This document shows positions 1 to 9,525 of a stretch of DNA of 64,000 nucleotides, piece by piece (the first letter of the stretch is position 1; the number at the start of each line of letters is the position of its first letter). This DNA comes from Frigoribacterium sp. PhB116 (GTDB taxonomy: Bacteria > Actinomycetota > Actinomycetes > Actinomycetales > Microbacteriaceae): assembly GCF_004364285.1 (NCBI RefSeq), contig NZ_SOBE01000002.1, forward strand, positions 868,001-932,000, given 5' to 3'. The position numbers and the translations under genes are program-made. The notes below the pieces were generated by a model. It saw only the letters and a list, made by a program, of their open reading frames with translations, did not search any database and was not told the DNA's origin.

Positions 1-1
1 G

Positions 2-226
2 ATCGTCGACACGCTCACGGCGGCGGGCTTCGACAAGGCGGCCATGCAGGTGACCCCGGACTCGACGTCGATCGGGCGCGCGGCCGACACCGTGCAGTTC
101 TCGGTGCTCTGGGGCAGCGACTGCCTCGTGGGCCAGACCGGGGCGACCGGGTTCGCCAGCGAGGTCGCGCCCGTCCTCGGCACCGGGTCCTGCCTGGTCG
201 GCACCACCCGCACGATCGACTGGTGA
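2..226 (+). CDS. C-terminal fragment of a DUF6993-like secreted protein
   Basis: This is the last 74 codons of a gene that begins before the window. The visible part contains two cysteines in the pattern QFSVLWGSDCLVG ... GTGSCLVG and ends TRTIDW. From memory of the family this resembles the DUF6993 domain found in small lipoproteins of Microbacteriaceae, usually one domain behind a lipobox signal; the N-terminus that would show the signal is missing. The two cysteines could form a disulfide outside the cell. The stop lies 27 nt before ettA on the same strand, but ettA seems to have its own promoter. Function is unknown; the family call rests on memory of the C-terminal pattern. Confidence 0.6.
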   Translation: MVDTLTAAGFDKAAMQVTPDSTSIGRAADTVQFSVLWGSDCLVGQTGATGFASEVAPVLGTGSCLVGTTRTIDW

Positions 227-240
227 CGGCGCCTCACCGA

Positions 241-246
241 TAGACT
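241..246 (+). promoter_or_regulatory. -10 box of a leaderless ettA promoter
   Basis: TAGACT ends 7 nt before the ATG of ettA, so transcription should begin at or next to the A of the start codon. No Shine-Dalgarno sequence fits between the two. The -35 region is not recognisable. Confidence 0.55.
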
Positions 247-253
247 GGTGGGC

Positions 254-1939
<1,686 letters not shown>

Positions 1940-1940
1940 G

Positions 1941-2414
1941 ATGACCCGCCTGCACGTGCCGACCCGGGTCCGCTGGAGCGACCTGGACGCGTACCGGCAC
2001 GTGAACAACGCGTCGATGCTGCGCCTCCTCGAGGAGGCGCGCATCGACGCGTTCTGGGTCTCGGACGGCACGGTCGGCGAGACGTCGGGCGCGGCCGTGC
2101 TCGACGGCCGGCCGGACGCCGCCACGATGACCCTCATCGCGCGACAGGAGCTCGAGTACCTGGTGCCGGTGCCGTACCTCCGAGCGCCCCTCGACGTGCA
2201 GATCTGGATCGGCCGTCTCGGGGGCGCCAGCCTCGAGGTCTGCTACGAGGTCTGGTCGCCCGCAGCGGTCGAGCCTGCCGTGCTCTACACGAAGGCGTCG
2301 ACCTCGATCGTCCTCGTCGACACGGCGTCGGGGACGCCGCGACGCATCACCGAGGACGAGCGGGCCGCCTGGACGCCGTTCGTCGAGGACCCGCTGACGT
2401 TCCGACGTCGCTGA
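1941..2414 (+). CDS. acyl-CoA thioesterase, 4HBT/hotdog family
   Basis: A 157-residue single hotdog domain. The N-terminal segment RWSDLDAYRHVNNASMLRLL carries the Asp-x3-His-Val-Asn-Asn pattern of 4-hydroxybenzoyl-CoA-thioesterase-like enzymes, with Glu following in the first helix. The family hydrolyses acyl-CoA thioesters in the cytosol; the chain-length preference cannot be read from the sequence. It starts 1 nt after the ettA stop, so it is probably translated by re-initiation on the same mRNA. A second, unrelated thioesterase (TesB type) faces it downstream. A thioesterase also follows the ettA orthologue in mycobacteria (Rv2475c region), which supports an ancestral pairing. Confidence 0.85.
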   Translation: MTRLHVPTRVRWSDLDAYRHVNNASMLRLLEEARIDAFWVSDGTVGETSGAAVLDGRPDAATMTLIARQELEYLVPVPYLRAPLDVQIWIGRLGGASLEVCYEVWSPAAVEPAVLYTKASTSIVLVDTASGTPRRITEDERAAWTPFVEDPLTFRRR

Positions 2415-2480
2415 TCCGGCCCGTGAGCCGTCGATCCGGGCCCTGAGCCGCTGCTCGCGGCCGTCGACCGCTCGGCCGGG

Positions 2481-3353
2481 TCAGGCGCGGGGGACCCGCA
2501 CCATCCCCTCCTGGGCGACGCTCGCGACGAGCGTCCCCGAGCGGTCGTAGATGCGCCCGAGGGAGAGCCCGCGGCCGCCGACGGCAGTGGGGGACTCCTG
2601 CACGTAGAGCAGCCACTCGTCGACGCGGGCCGGGCGGTGCCACCACATGGCGTGGTCGAGGCTCGCGACCTTGAGCCCGGGCGTCACGAGCGGCACGCCG
2701 TGGCGCCGGTAGATCGGCTCGAGCAGGGTGTAGTCGCTGGCGTACAGCAAGGAGGCGCGGTGCAGGTCGGGGTCGTCGGGCAGCGTCCCCGTCGCGCGCA
2801 GCCACACGGCCTGGTGCTCGACCCGCGCGCCCTCGACGCTGAAGTAGACCGGCGACGGCACGTGACGCATGTCGAACGCACGATCGGCCGCCCAGGCCTG
2901 GGCGATCGGGTGGTCGACGGCGCCGAGCAGCTCGGCGTCGCTCGGCACGTCCTCCGGCTCGGGCAGGCCGTCGGGCATGGCGACCTGGTGCTCGAGGCCG
3001 TCGTCCGGCGTCTGGAAGGACGCGATCATCGAGAAGATCGGCAGTCCGTCCTGGGACGCCTGCGTCCGGCGGGTGGCGAACGACCGACCGTCGTGGATGC
3101 GGTCGACCGTGAACGTGATGGGGATCGTGAGGTCGCCCGGCCGGAGGAAGTACCCGTGCAGCGAGTGGACGGGTCGGTCGCCGACGATGGTCCGCTGGGC
3201 GGCGACGAGCGCCTGCGCCATGACCTGCCCGCCGAAGACCCGGCCGAGCGGCTCGGGCTGCGACGTGCCGGTGAAGACGTCCTGCCCGCCGACGATGCCG
3301 GCCGGGGCGAGGTCGAGGGTGGCGAGCAGGTTCTGCAGGGGATCGGCGCTCAT
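2481..3353 (-). CDS. tesB: acyl-CoA thioesterase II (TesB)
   Basis: A 290-residue double-hotdog protein, the usual TesB length (about 286). Hallmarks are GRVFGGQVMAQAL near residue 40, HSLHGYFLRPGD near 75 and the C-terminal DHAMWWHRP ... DEWLLYVQESP region with the conserved Asp and Gln/Thr surroundings. TesB hydrolyses medium- and long-chain acyl-CoA. The frame stays open far upstream, but the homologous part begins at MSADPLQNL. The ATG at 3353 lies 7 nt after a -10 box (TAAACT on this strand), so the transcript is probably leaderless. The gene is divergent from the unknown gene at 3375 with only 21 bp between start codons. Confidence 0.93.
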   Translation of the reverse strand: MSADPLQNLLATLDLAPAGIVGGQDVFTGTSQPEPLGRVFGGQVMAQALVAAQRTIVGDRPVHSLHGYFLRPGDLTIPITFTVDRIHDGRSFATRRTQASQDGLPIFSMIASFQTPDDGLEHQVAMPDGLPEPEDVPSDAELLGAVDHPIAQAWAADRAFDMRHVPSPVYFSVEGARVEHQAVWLRATGTLPDDPDLHRASLLYASDYTLLEPIYRRHGVPLVTPGLKVASLDHAMWWHRPARVDEWLLYVQESPTAVGGRGLSLGRIYDRSGTLVASVAQEGMVRVPRA

Positions 3354-3359
3354 CCGATG

Positions 3360-3366
3360 TAGTTTA
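3360..3366. promoter_or_regulatory. symmetrical -10 element serving two divergent genes
   Basis: The heptamer TAGTTTA reads TAGTTT on the plus strand and TAAACT on the minus strand, both TANNNT -10 boxes. The minus copy is 7 nt from the tesB ATG at 3353 and the plus copy 9 nt from the ATG at 3375. With 21 bp between the starts, both promoters must share this element. Confidence 0.5.
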
Positions 3367-3374
3367 GGGGGCCG

Positions 3375-4040
3375 ATGAGCCGTACATTCGCCCTCCCCGA
3401 TTCCCTGTCCCTCAGCGACCTCGCGACCTTCCTGGGCCGTGCCGGCCGTGTCGAGGACGGCTCCGTGCGCCTCGTCGCCGGCTCCGGCGTCCTCGCGGTG
3501 TACGCCGCCGTCTTCTACCCGCTGGGGCTGCTCGACTCGAGCCCGACGGTGCTGGGCCTCCGCACCTTCCAGCTCGACGACGCCCCCGAGTTCGACGCGG
3601 TGGTCCCCGTCCGCTCGCTCAAGGAGCGGCTCGTCCGGCTGCAGAACGACGTCGTCGACCCGACGGCGCCCGTGACGGTCACCCTGCCGATCGAGGTCGC
3701 GACGGTCACCTGGGCGGCGATCTCGCCGCCGCGCGGCGGCTGGGTGCCGAAGGGCGCCGCCGACGCTCCCTCGCTCGACGCCGCGGCGACGGCGGGCATC
3801 GACGAGATCGCCTCCGCCCTGCCCGAGAACGCGGGCGAGCAGATCGTCCACCGCGTGCGGTCCGAGGTGTGGTCGCGCCCGGTGGACGGCGTCGAGGCCG
3901 TCCCGGCCGGGGCCGCGTTCGCGGCGCTCAGCCTCGGGTTCCTCGGTGACGGCGAGGCGGTCTCGCTCTACGAGACGGGTGCCTGGACCCGGCTGACGAC
4001 CAGCCGCGGGCACGTGCTGGTCAAGCGCCGGGGGCGTTGA
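3375..4040 (+). CDS. conserved hypothetical protein, 221 aa
   Basis: A cytoplasmic-looking protein of 221 residues with no signal peptide and at most one weakly hydrophobic segment (LAVYAAVFYPLGLL, about residues 36-49). No catalytic motif is recognisable. Codon use matches its neighbours, it starts on a shared divergent promoter and its 3' end overlaps the convergent globin gene by 20 bp, so it is a genuine gene. The position between a thioesterase and a truncated haemoglobin gives no firm functional clue. It may be an actinobacterial family without an assigned role; I do not recognise it. Confidence 0.75.
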   Translation: MSRTFALPDSLSLSDLATFLGRAGRVEDGSVRLVAGSGVLAVYAAVFYPLGLLDSSPTVLGLRTFQLDDAPEFDAVVPVRSLKERLVRLQNDVVDPTAPVTVTLPIEVATVTWAAISPPRGGWVPKGAADAPSLDAAATAGIDEIASALPENAGEQIVHRVRSEVWSRPVDGVEAVPAGAAFAALSLGFLGDGEAVSLYETGAWTRLTTSRGHVLVKRRGR

Positions 4041-4482
4041 CCATGGCGTGGGCCGCCCGGTCGAGGTAGGCCCACAGCGTCGCGTCGTGGAGGGGCGAGA
4101 GCTCGAGCTCGTCGACTGCGGTGCGCATGTGGTGCAGCCACCGGTCGCGCGCCTCCGGCGTGACCGTGAACGGCATGTGCCGCATCCGCAGCCGCGGGTG
4201 GCCGCGCTCGTCGCTGTACGTGGTCGGGCCGCCCCAGTACTGCTCGAGGAACCCGGCGAGGCGCTGGATCGCGCCCTCGAGGTCGTGCTCCGGGTACATC
4301 GGCCAGAGCACGTCATCGGTCTGCACGCCCTCGTAGAAGCGGCGGACGAGCCGCTCGAAGGTCGGCCGGCCGCCGATCTGCTGCCAGAAGTTGCCCTGAG
4401 CGTCGTCACGCCCCGCGCCGCTGCGCAGGGTGATCGGCTGGGAGGCGCCCGCAGGAGGCGGGCCGAGGGGGAGGTCGGTCAC
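4021..4482 (-). CDS. glbO: group II truncated haemoglobin (trHbO)
   Basis: A 153-residue globin of the group II (O) truncated type. Visible landmarks are FWQQIGGRPTFERLVRRFYEGV at the A/B helices, LWPMYPEHDLEGAIQRLAGFLEQYWGGP with the GlbO-type E/F region, and HPRLRMRHMPF, whose second His is the expected proximal haem ligand (F8). GlbO proteins bind O2 and NO and are linked to oxidative or nitrosative protection; M. tuberculosis Rv2470 lies in the same gene neighbourhood. The start ATG overlaps the stop of the upstream mscS-type gene (ATGA, 4479-4482), indicating translational coupling. The last 20 bp overlap the convergent gene 3375-4040. Confidence 0.93.
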   Translation of the reverse strand: MTDLPLGPPPAGASQPITLRSGAGRDDAQGNFWQQIGGRPTFERLVRRFYEGVQTDDVLWPMYPEHDLEGAIQRLAGFLEQYWGGPTTYSDERGHPRLRMRHMPFTVTPEARDRWLHHMRTAVDELELSPLHDATLWAYLDRAAHAMVNAPGA

Positions 4483-5486
4483 GAGCGCTTGCCCTTCGTG
4501 GGGCGGACGTGCGGGGTGGGCACGGTCTGCGGCGGGCGGGCGCCCTGCACCGAGGAGGCGCCGTCGAAGCCCGTGAGGACGACGCTGCTGAGCGAGGGGA
4601 GCGTGATGCCCAGCTCGTCGGTCGCCTTCTTGAGGCGCGACCGCAGCTCGCGGTCGACGTTGTCGCGCTCGGACGACCGGGTCTTGGACACGATGCGGAT
4701 GACGACGTGCTCCTCGGCGATCGACTGCAGGCCCCAGACCTCAGGGGAGTCGATCATGCTGCGCCCCCACTTCGGCAGCGCCGCCATGTCGGTGGCGGCC
4801 TTGAGCATGGCAGCCTGGACCGTGTCGACGTCGGCCTCGTAGGGCACCGCGAGGTCGATGACGACCCGGGTCCAGCCCTGCGACATGTTGCCGACCCGGA
4901 GGATCTCGCCGTTGCGGACGAACCAGAGCACGCCGTTGACGTCGCGGATCTGGGTGACGCGGATGCCAACCGCCTCGACGACGCCGGTCGCCGGCCCGAC
5001 GTCGACGACGTCGCCGACCCCCAGCTGGTCTTCTGCGACCATGAAGATGCCGTTCAGCAGGTCCTTCACGATGTTCTGCGCGCCGAAGGCGAGACCGGCG
5101 CCGACCACGCTGGCCGCGCCGACGATCGCGACGACGTCGAAGTTCAGCTCGCCGAGCACGAGGACGAGCGCGACGCCGGCGATCAGCACCGTGACGACGT
5201 TGTTGAGCACGCTGCCGAGCGTGCGGGTGCGCTGCACGACGCGGACCGCCTGCAGGGGCGAGGCGATCAGGGCCTGGGTGTCGTCGACGTTCTGCTTGCG
5301 CTTGATGCCGTTGACGACCTGGTCGACCACGCGGCGGATCATGAAGTGCAGCGCGACCCGCAGCAGCACCGCGACGACGATGATCGCGAGGATGCGGATG
5401 GGCACGCCCCACATCGCCCAGAAGGCTGCCCAGTCGAACTCGACGGGAGGGGTGTCGGTGGGGGCCGCAGCGAGGAAGTCGATCAT
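4479..5486 (-). CDS. MscS-family mechanosensitive channel
   Basis: A 335-residue small-conductance mechanosensitive channel. Three membrane segments are visible: about residues 16-45 (AMWGVPIRILAIIVVAVLL), 90-115 (NNVVTVLIAGVALVLVLG) and the glycine/alanine-rich pore helix around 120-150 (GAASVVGAGLAFGAQNIV), followed by the beta domain LGVGDVVDVG and the alpha/beta cytosolic cage. It should release osmolytes upon hypo-osmotic shock. The N-terminus was placed at MIDFLAAAP because the upstream frame is composition-driven. It is the first gene of a coupled pair with glbO; such pairing carries no obvious functional logic. The basic C-terminal tail (RPTKGKRS) is outside the family core. Confidence 0.9.
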   Translation of the reverse strand: MIDFLAAAPTDTPPVEFDWAAFWAMWGVPIRILAIIVVAVLLRVALHFMIRRVVDQVVNGIKRKQNVDDTQALIASPLQAVRVVQRTRTLGSVLNNVVTVLIAGVALVLVLGELNFDVVAIVGAASVVGAGLAFGAQNIVKDLLNGIFMVAEDQLGVGDVVDVGPATGVVEAVGIRVTQIRDVNGVLWFVRNGEILRVGNMSQGWTRVVIDLAVPYEADVDTVQAAMLKAATDMAALPKWGRSMIDSPEVWGLQSIAEEHVVIRIVSKTRSSERDNVDRELRSRLKKATDELGITLPSLSSVVLTGFDGASSVQGARPPQTVPTPHVRPTKGKRS

Positions 5487-5542
5487 CCCGTCAAGCTTCG
5501 CACGAGCCGCCGACGCCGGCCGAGAGCCTCCTGGACGCGAGA

Positions 5543-5572
5543 ACGGCGGACCCTGTGAACAGGGCCCGCCGT
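5543..5572 (-). terminator. hairpin terminator after pepN
   Basis: ACGGCGG-a-CCCTG and CAGGG-c-CCGCCGT form a 13-position stem with one internal mismatch around a TGAA tetraloop. It lies between the pepN stop and the mscS start on the minus strand. No strong U-tract follows, which is common in actinobacteria. Confidence 0.6.
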
Positions 5573-5626
5573 CCGACGGTGACGCAGGAGGCGCGCGCGG
5601 CCCCCGAGGGACGCCCGCGCCGCTGA

Positions 5627-8167
5627 CTAGCGCGCGTCGACCGCCTGCACGCGCAGGGCGCGCTCGACGCCCGAGAGGCTCTCGACCACGATGCGGCGGA
5701 GCGCCGGAACGTCCGGGTTCGCGTCGAGCCAGGCGCGCGTCGCGTCGACCAGCTGCTGGTCGGCGAGCCCGGCCGGGTAGAGGCCCGAGACGAGCGTGTC
5801 GGCGATGTGGTAGCTGCGCGACTCCCAGATTCCCGTGATCGACGAGAAGTAGCGCTCGACCACGGGCTGCAGCACGGCCGGGTCGTTCGTGTGCTGGAAG
5901 CCCTGGGCGGTCGCGCGCACGATGGCGTTCGGCTGCTCGGCGCTGTCGACGACCGACGCGAAGGCGGCGAGCTTGCCCTCGGCCGTCGGGATCGCCGCGC
6001 GGGCGCGGGCGGCGGCCTGGGCGCCGTTGGCGGTGTTGTCCGCCTCGAGCGCGGCGTCGATCTCGGCCTCGCCGGCGACGCCGACGAGCACGAGGCCCTC
6101 GAGCAGCTCCCAGCGCAGGTCGGTGTCGACCTCGAGCCCGTCGAGCGCCAGCGACCCGTCGTGCAGGGCACGGAGCGCGTCGGCGTGCGCCGGGGTCGAC
6201 GCAGCGGCGGCGAAGAACTTCACGAACTGGAACTGAGCGTCCGACCCGGCCTCCGCCTCCTTCGCCAGCTCGAGGAGGCGGTCGCCGACCTCGGCGAGCA
6301 CCTCGGCGCGACGGGACGGCGCCACGTAGCTGCGCGCGGCCTGCACCAGCTGGGTCAGGGTCGTGCGGATCGTCGTCGACTCGGTCTCGCTCGCGATGTT
6401 CGACAGCACGAGGCGGACGTAGTCGGAGGGCGAGGTCTCGGCGTCGCGCGTGGCGTCCCAGACGGAGCCCCAGACGAGGGCGCGGGCCAGCGGGTCGGAG
6501 ATCGCCGCGAGGTGCTCGATCGCGGTGGCGAGCGACTGCTCGTCGAGGCGGATCTTCGCGTAGGCGAGGTCGTCGTCGTTGGTGAGCACGAGGGCCCCGC
6601 GGCGCTGGCCGACGAGCTCGGGCACGTCGGTGCGGGTGCCGTCGACGTCGATCTCGACCCGGTGCGTCCGCACGAGGGCGTCGCCGTCGAAGTCGTAGAG
6701 GCCGACCGCGAGGCGGTGCGGGCGGATCGTCGGGTAGTCGGCCGGCGCCTCCTGCAGGAGGGCGAACGAGGTGATGACGCCGTCGGCGTCCGTCTCGATC
6801 TCGGGACGCAGCGTGTTGACGCCCGCGGTCTCGAGCCACTTCTCGCTCCAGCTCGTGAGCTCGCGCCCCGAGGTGGCCTCGAGCTCGACGAGCAGGTCGC
6901 GGAGCTCGGTGTTCGAGTGGTGGTGCTTCTGGAAGTACGCGGCGACGCCGGCGTAGAACGCGTCGATCCCGACCCAGGCGACGAGCTGCTTCAGCACCGA
7001 GCCGCCCTTGGCGTAGGTGATGCCGTCGAAGTTGACCTGGACGTCCTCGAGGTCGTTGATCGTCGCGACGACGGGGTGCGTCGAGGGCAGCTGGTCCTGG
7101 CGGTAGGCCCAGCTCTTCTCCATCGCCTGGAACGTCGTCCAGGCCTCGGTCCACTCGGTGGCCTCGGCCGTCGAGATGGTCGACGCCCACTCGGCGAACG
7201 ACTCGTTCAGCCAGAGGTCGTTCCACCACTTCATGGTGACGAGGTCGCCGAACCACATGTGGGCGAGCTCGTGCAGGATCGTGACGACCCGGCGCTCCTT
7301 GATCGCGTCGGTCACCTTGCTGCGGAACACGTAGGTCTCGACGAAGGTGACGGCGCCTGCGTTCTCCATCGCGCCGGCGTTGAACTCGGGCACGAAGAGC
7401 TGGTCGTACTTGTCGAACGGGTACGGGTAGCGGAACTTCTCCTCGTAGTAGGCGAAGCCCTGACGCGTCTTCTCGAAGATGTAGTCGGCGTCGAGGAACT
7501 CGGTGAGCGAGCGACGCGTGAAGATGCCGAGGGGGATCGTGCGGCCGTCCGAGCTCGTGAGCTCGCTGCGCACGACGTCGTAGGGGCCGGCGACGATCGC
7601 CGTGATGTAGCTCGACAGCACCGGGGTGGGCGAGAACGTCCAGGTGGCGACCTCGCCGTCGACCGCGGGCTCGGGCGTCGGCTGGTTCGAGACGACCTGC
7701 CAGCGGGAGGGGGCGGTCACGGTGAACTGGAACGTCGCCTTGAGGTCGGGCTGCTCGAAGACCGCGAAGACGCGGCGGCTGTCGGGCACCTCGAACTGCG
7801 AGTAGAGGTAGACCTCGTCGTCGACGGGGTCGACGAAGCGGTGCAGGCCCTCGCCGGTGTTCGTGTACTCGGCGTCGGCGACGACCTCGAGCACGTTCTC
7901 GGCGGCGAGGTCGTCGAGCTGGATCCGCACGCCGTCGTCGACGGCCGCCACGTCGAGGGCGGCGCCGTTCAGCGTGGCCGAGTGCACGGTGCGCGTGAGG
8001 GCGTCGATGAAGGTCGAGGCGCCGGGCGTGGCGGTGAAGCGGACCGTCGTCGAGCTGCCGAACACCTCGGCCCCCCGGGTCAGGTCGAGCTCGATCTCGT
8101 ACGACTGCACGTCGACGACGCTCTTGCGCTCCTGCGCCTCGAGTCGGGTCAGGTTCTCTCCGGGCAC
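5627..8167 (-). CDS. pepN: aminopeptidase N (M1 family)
   Basis: An 846-residue zinc aminopeptidase. The substrate-anchoring motif GAMENAG is at about residue 267, followed by the zinc site HELAHMWFGDLVT and the second ligand in LWLNESFAEW; the long C-terminal ERAP1-like helical domain is complete. It trims N-terminal residues from peptides in the cytosol, working downstream of proteases such as Clp. The start is GTG (MPGENLTRLEAQERKS), the length expected of actinobacterial PepN (about 850-860). It is divergent from the mycothiol-linked gene at 8276, the same arrangement as M. tuberculosis Rv2467/Rv2466c. Confidence 0.95.
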   Translation of the reverse strand: MPGENLTRLEAQERKSVVDVQSYEIELDLTRGAEVFGSSTTVRFTATPGASTFIDALTRTVHSATLNGAALDVAAVDDGVRIQLDDLAAENVLEVVADAEYTNTGEGLHRFVDPVDDEVYLYSQFEVPDSRRVFAVFEQPDLKATFQFTVTAPSRWQVVSNQPTPEPAVDGEVATWTFSPTPVLSSYITAIVAGPYDVVRSELTSSDGRTIPLGIFTRRSLTEFLDADYIFEKTRQGFAYYEEKFRYPYPFDKYDQLFVPEFNAGAMENAGAVTFVETYVFRSKVTDAIKERRVVTILHELAHMWFGDLVTMKWWNDLWLNESFAEWASTISTAEATEWTEAWTTFQAMEKSWAYRQDQLPSTHPVVATINDLEDVQVNFDGITYAKGGSVLKQLVAWVGIDAFYAGVAAYFQKHHHSNTELRDLLVELEATSGRELTSWSEKWLETAGVNTLRPEIETDADGVITSFALLQEAPADYPTIRPHRLAVGLYDFDGDALVRTHRVEIDVDGTRTDVPELVGQRRGALVLTNDDDLAYAKIRLDEQSLATAIEHLAAISDPLARALVWGSVWDATRDAETSPSDYVRLVLSNIASETESTTIRTTLTQLVQAARSYVAPSRRAEVLAEVGDRLLELAKEAEAGSDAQFQFVKFFAAAASTPAHADALRALHDGSLALDGLEVDTDLRWELLEGLVLVGVAGEAEIDAALEADNTANGAQAAARARAAIPTAEGKLAAFASVVDSAEQPNAIVRATAQGFQHTNDPAVLQPVVERYFSSITGIWESRSYHIADTLVSGLYPAGLADQQLVDATRAWLDANPDVPALRRIVVESLSGVERALRVQAVDAR

Positions 8168-8275
8168 GCTTGCTCCATCCGTCTTGAGGTGTCGTTCTTG
8201 AGGTGACGATGCGGGACTCGTGGTCCCCGGACGAGCCTAGACCGGCCCCCCGACGCCGGGGTGTTCACTGGGGGC

Positions 8276-8902
8276 ATGACCGACACCGTCGCCCCCGCGC
8301 CCCACACCTCCGTCGACTTCTGGTTCGACCCCTCCTGCCCCTGGGCCTGGATGACCAGCCGCTGGGTCGACGAGGTCGCCCAGCATCGAGACCTCGACGT
8401 GACGTTCCACATCATGAGCCTGGCGGTGCTCAACGAGGACAACGACGTCAGCGACGAGTACAGGGCGGCCTTCGCCCGGATGCTGCGCTACACGCGCCTC
8501 GTCACCGCCGCCGGCGAGCTGCACGGCCAGCAGATCGTGAAGCCCCTCTACGACGCGCTCGGCACCCGCATCCACCCGGGCGGCGAGACCGACGCCGACG
8601 TCGTCATCCCCGCCGCGCTCGCCGAAGTCGGCCTGCCCGCGGAGTTCGCCGCCCACGCCGACTCGGACGAGTACGACGAGCAGATGCGGGCCAGCCACTT
8701 CGACGGCATCGGCCGCGTCGGGCAGGACGTCGGCACGCCCGTGATCGCCGTGAACGGCACCGCCTTCTTCGGACCCGTCATCTCGCCGGCGCCGAGGGGC
8801 GAGATCGCCCTGACCCTGTGGGACGGCGTCGTCGCCGCCGCCTCGTACCCGGGCTTCTTCGAGATCAAGCGCACGCGCACGGTCGGCCCGATCTTCGACT
8901 GA
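8276..8902 (+). CDS. DsbA-fold protein of the mycothiol-dependent reductase family (Rv2466c-like)
   Basis: A 208-residue thioredoxin-fold protein that matches M. tuberculosis Rv2466c along its whole length: DFWFDPSCPWAWMTSRW at the N-terminus, then FHIMSLAVLNE, the cis-Pro region VGTPVIAVNGTAFFGPV, and a C-terminus FFEIKRTRTVGP. Rv2466c uses the first Cys of CPWC with mycothiol to reduce disulfides and nitro prodrugs. Here the active site is CPWA, so only the nucleophilic Cys remains, which fits a monothiol mechanism with mycothiol supplying the second thiol (inference). The ATG at 8276 is chosen over an upstream in-frame GTG by homology. It leads into rpiB and nei, as in mycobacteria. Confidence 0.88.
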   Translation: MTDTVAPAPHTSVDFWFDPSCPWAWMTSRWVDEVAQHRDLDVTFHIMSLAVLNEDNDVSDEYRAAFARMLRYTRLVTAAGELHGQQIVKPLYDALGTRIHPGGETDADVVIPAALAEVGLPAEFAAHADSDEYDEQMRASHFDGIGRVGQDVGTPVIAVNGTAFFGPVISPAPRGEIALTLWDGVVAAASYPGFFEIKRTRTVGPIFD

Positions 8903-8927
8903 CGCAGGGCCGTGGCCGGGGCCGTCC

Positions 8928-8933
8928 TAGGAT
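8928..8933 (+). promoter_or_regulatory. -10 box of a leaderless rpiB promoter
   Basis: TAGGAT ends 7 nt before the rpiB ATG at 8941. No Shine-Dalgarno sequence fits in the interval. This suggests an own promoter within the 38-nt gap after the previous gene. Confidence 0.5.
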
Positions 8934-8940
8934 CGACAGC

Positions 8941-9426
8941 ATGCGCATCCACGTGGCGACCGATCACGCCGGTCTCGACTTCAGCAAGACCGTCATCCGT
9001 CACCTCTCCGACGCCGGCCACGACGTCACCGACCACGGCCCGACCAGCTACGAGCCGCTCGACGACTACCCGTCGTTCTGCATCGCGGCGGCCCGGGCCG
9101 TCGTCCGTGACCAGCGGGCCGGCCACGAGGCCCTCGGCGTCGTCTTCGGCGGCTCGGGCAACGGCGAGCAGATCGCCGCGAACAAGGTCGAGGGCGTCCG
9201 TGCCGCCCTGGTCTGGAACGACTCGACCGCGAAGCTCGCCCGTCAGCACAACGACGCGAACGTGATCGCCATCGGCGCCCGTCAGCACACGGAGGCGGAG
9301 GCGCTGGCCTTCATCGACGCGTTCGTCGCCGAGCCCTTCAGCCACGACGAGCGCCACGTCCGTCGCATCGCCCAGGTGGGCGAGTACGAGACCACCGGCG
9401 CGATCGCCGGGCACCCGGTCGACTGA
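8941..9426 (+). CDS. rpiB: ribose-5-phosphate isomerase B
   Basis: A 161-residue RpiB/LacAB enzyme interconverting ribose-5-phosphate and ribulose-5-phosphate in the pentose phosphate pathway. The start MRIHVATDHAGLDF carries the conserved DHAG segment, and VVFGGSGNGEQIAANKVEGVRAALVW has the actinobacterial form in which Ser and Glu take the place of the catalytic Cys seen in E. coli RpiB. ARQHNDANVIAIGAR follows as expected. Length equals M. tuberculosis RpiB (Rv2465c, 162 residues), which also stands between the Rv2466c-type gene and the DNA glycosylase. Confidence 0.95.
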   Translation: MRIHVATDHAGLDFSKTVIRHLSDAGHDVTDHGPTSYEPLDDYPSFCIAAARAVVRDQRAGHEALGVVFGGSGNGEQIAANKVEGVRAALVWNDSTAKLARQHNDANVIAIGARQHTEAEALAFIDAFVAEPFSHDERHVRRIAQVGEYETTGAIAGHPVD

Positions 9427-9439
9427 CGACGTAACGTCG

Positions 9440-9471
9440 GGAGCAGCGGGACCTCCGGGCCCCGCCGCTCC
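9440..9471 (+). terminator. weak hairpin after rpiB
   Basis: GGAGC-a-GCGGG pairs with CCCGC-c-GCTCC across a 10-nt loop, with one internal mismatch. It stands 13 nt after the rpiB stop and 54 nt before the glycosylase start. It may be an attenuator rather than a full terminator. Confidence 0.35.
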
Positions 9472-9525
9472 GTCGTCCCCGTCGGATCGGCTCCGCCCGA
9501 TCGACCCAGCCAGTGAGGTGCCGCC

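Noticed and set aside
2415-2480. Repeated GGCCCGTGAGCCG/GGGCCCTGAGCCG between the two thioesterase genes considered as a terminator
   Set aside because: The copies are direct, not inverted, and no stable stem was found.
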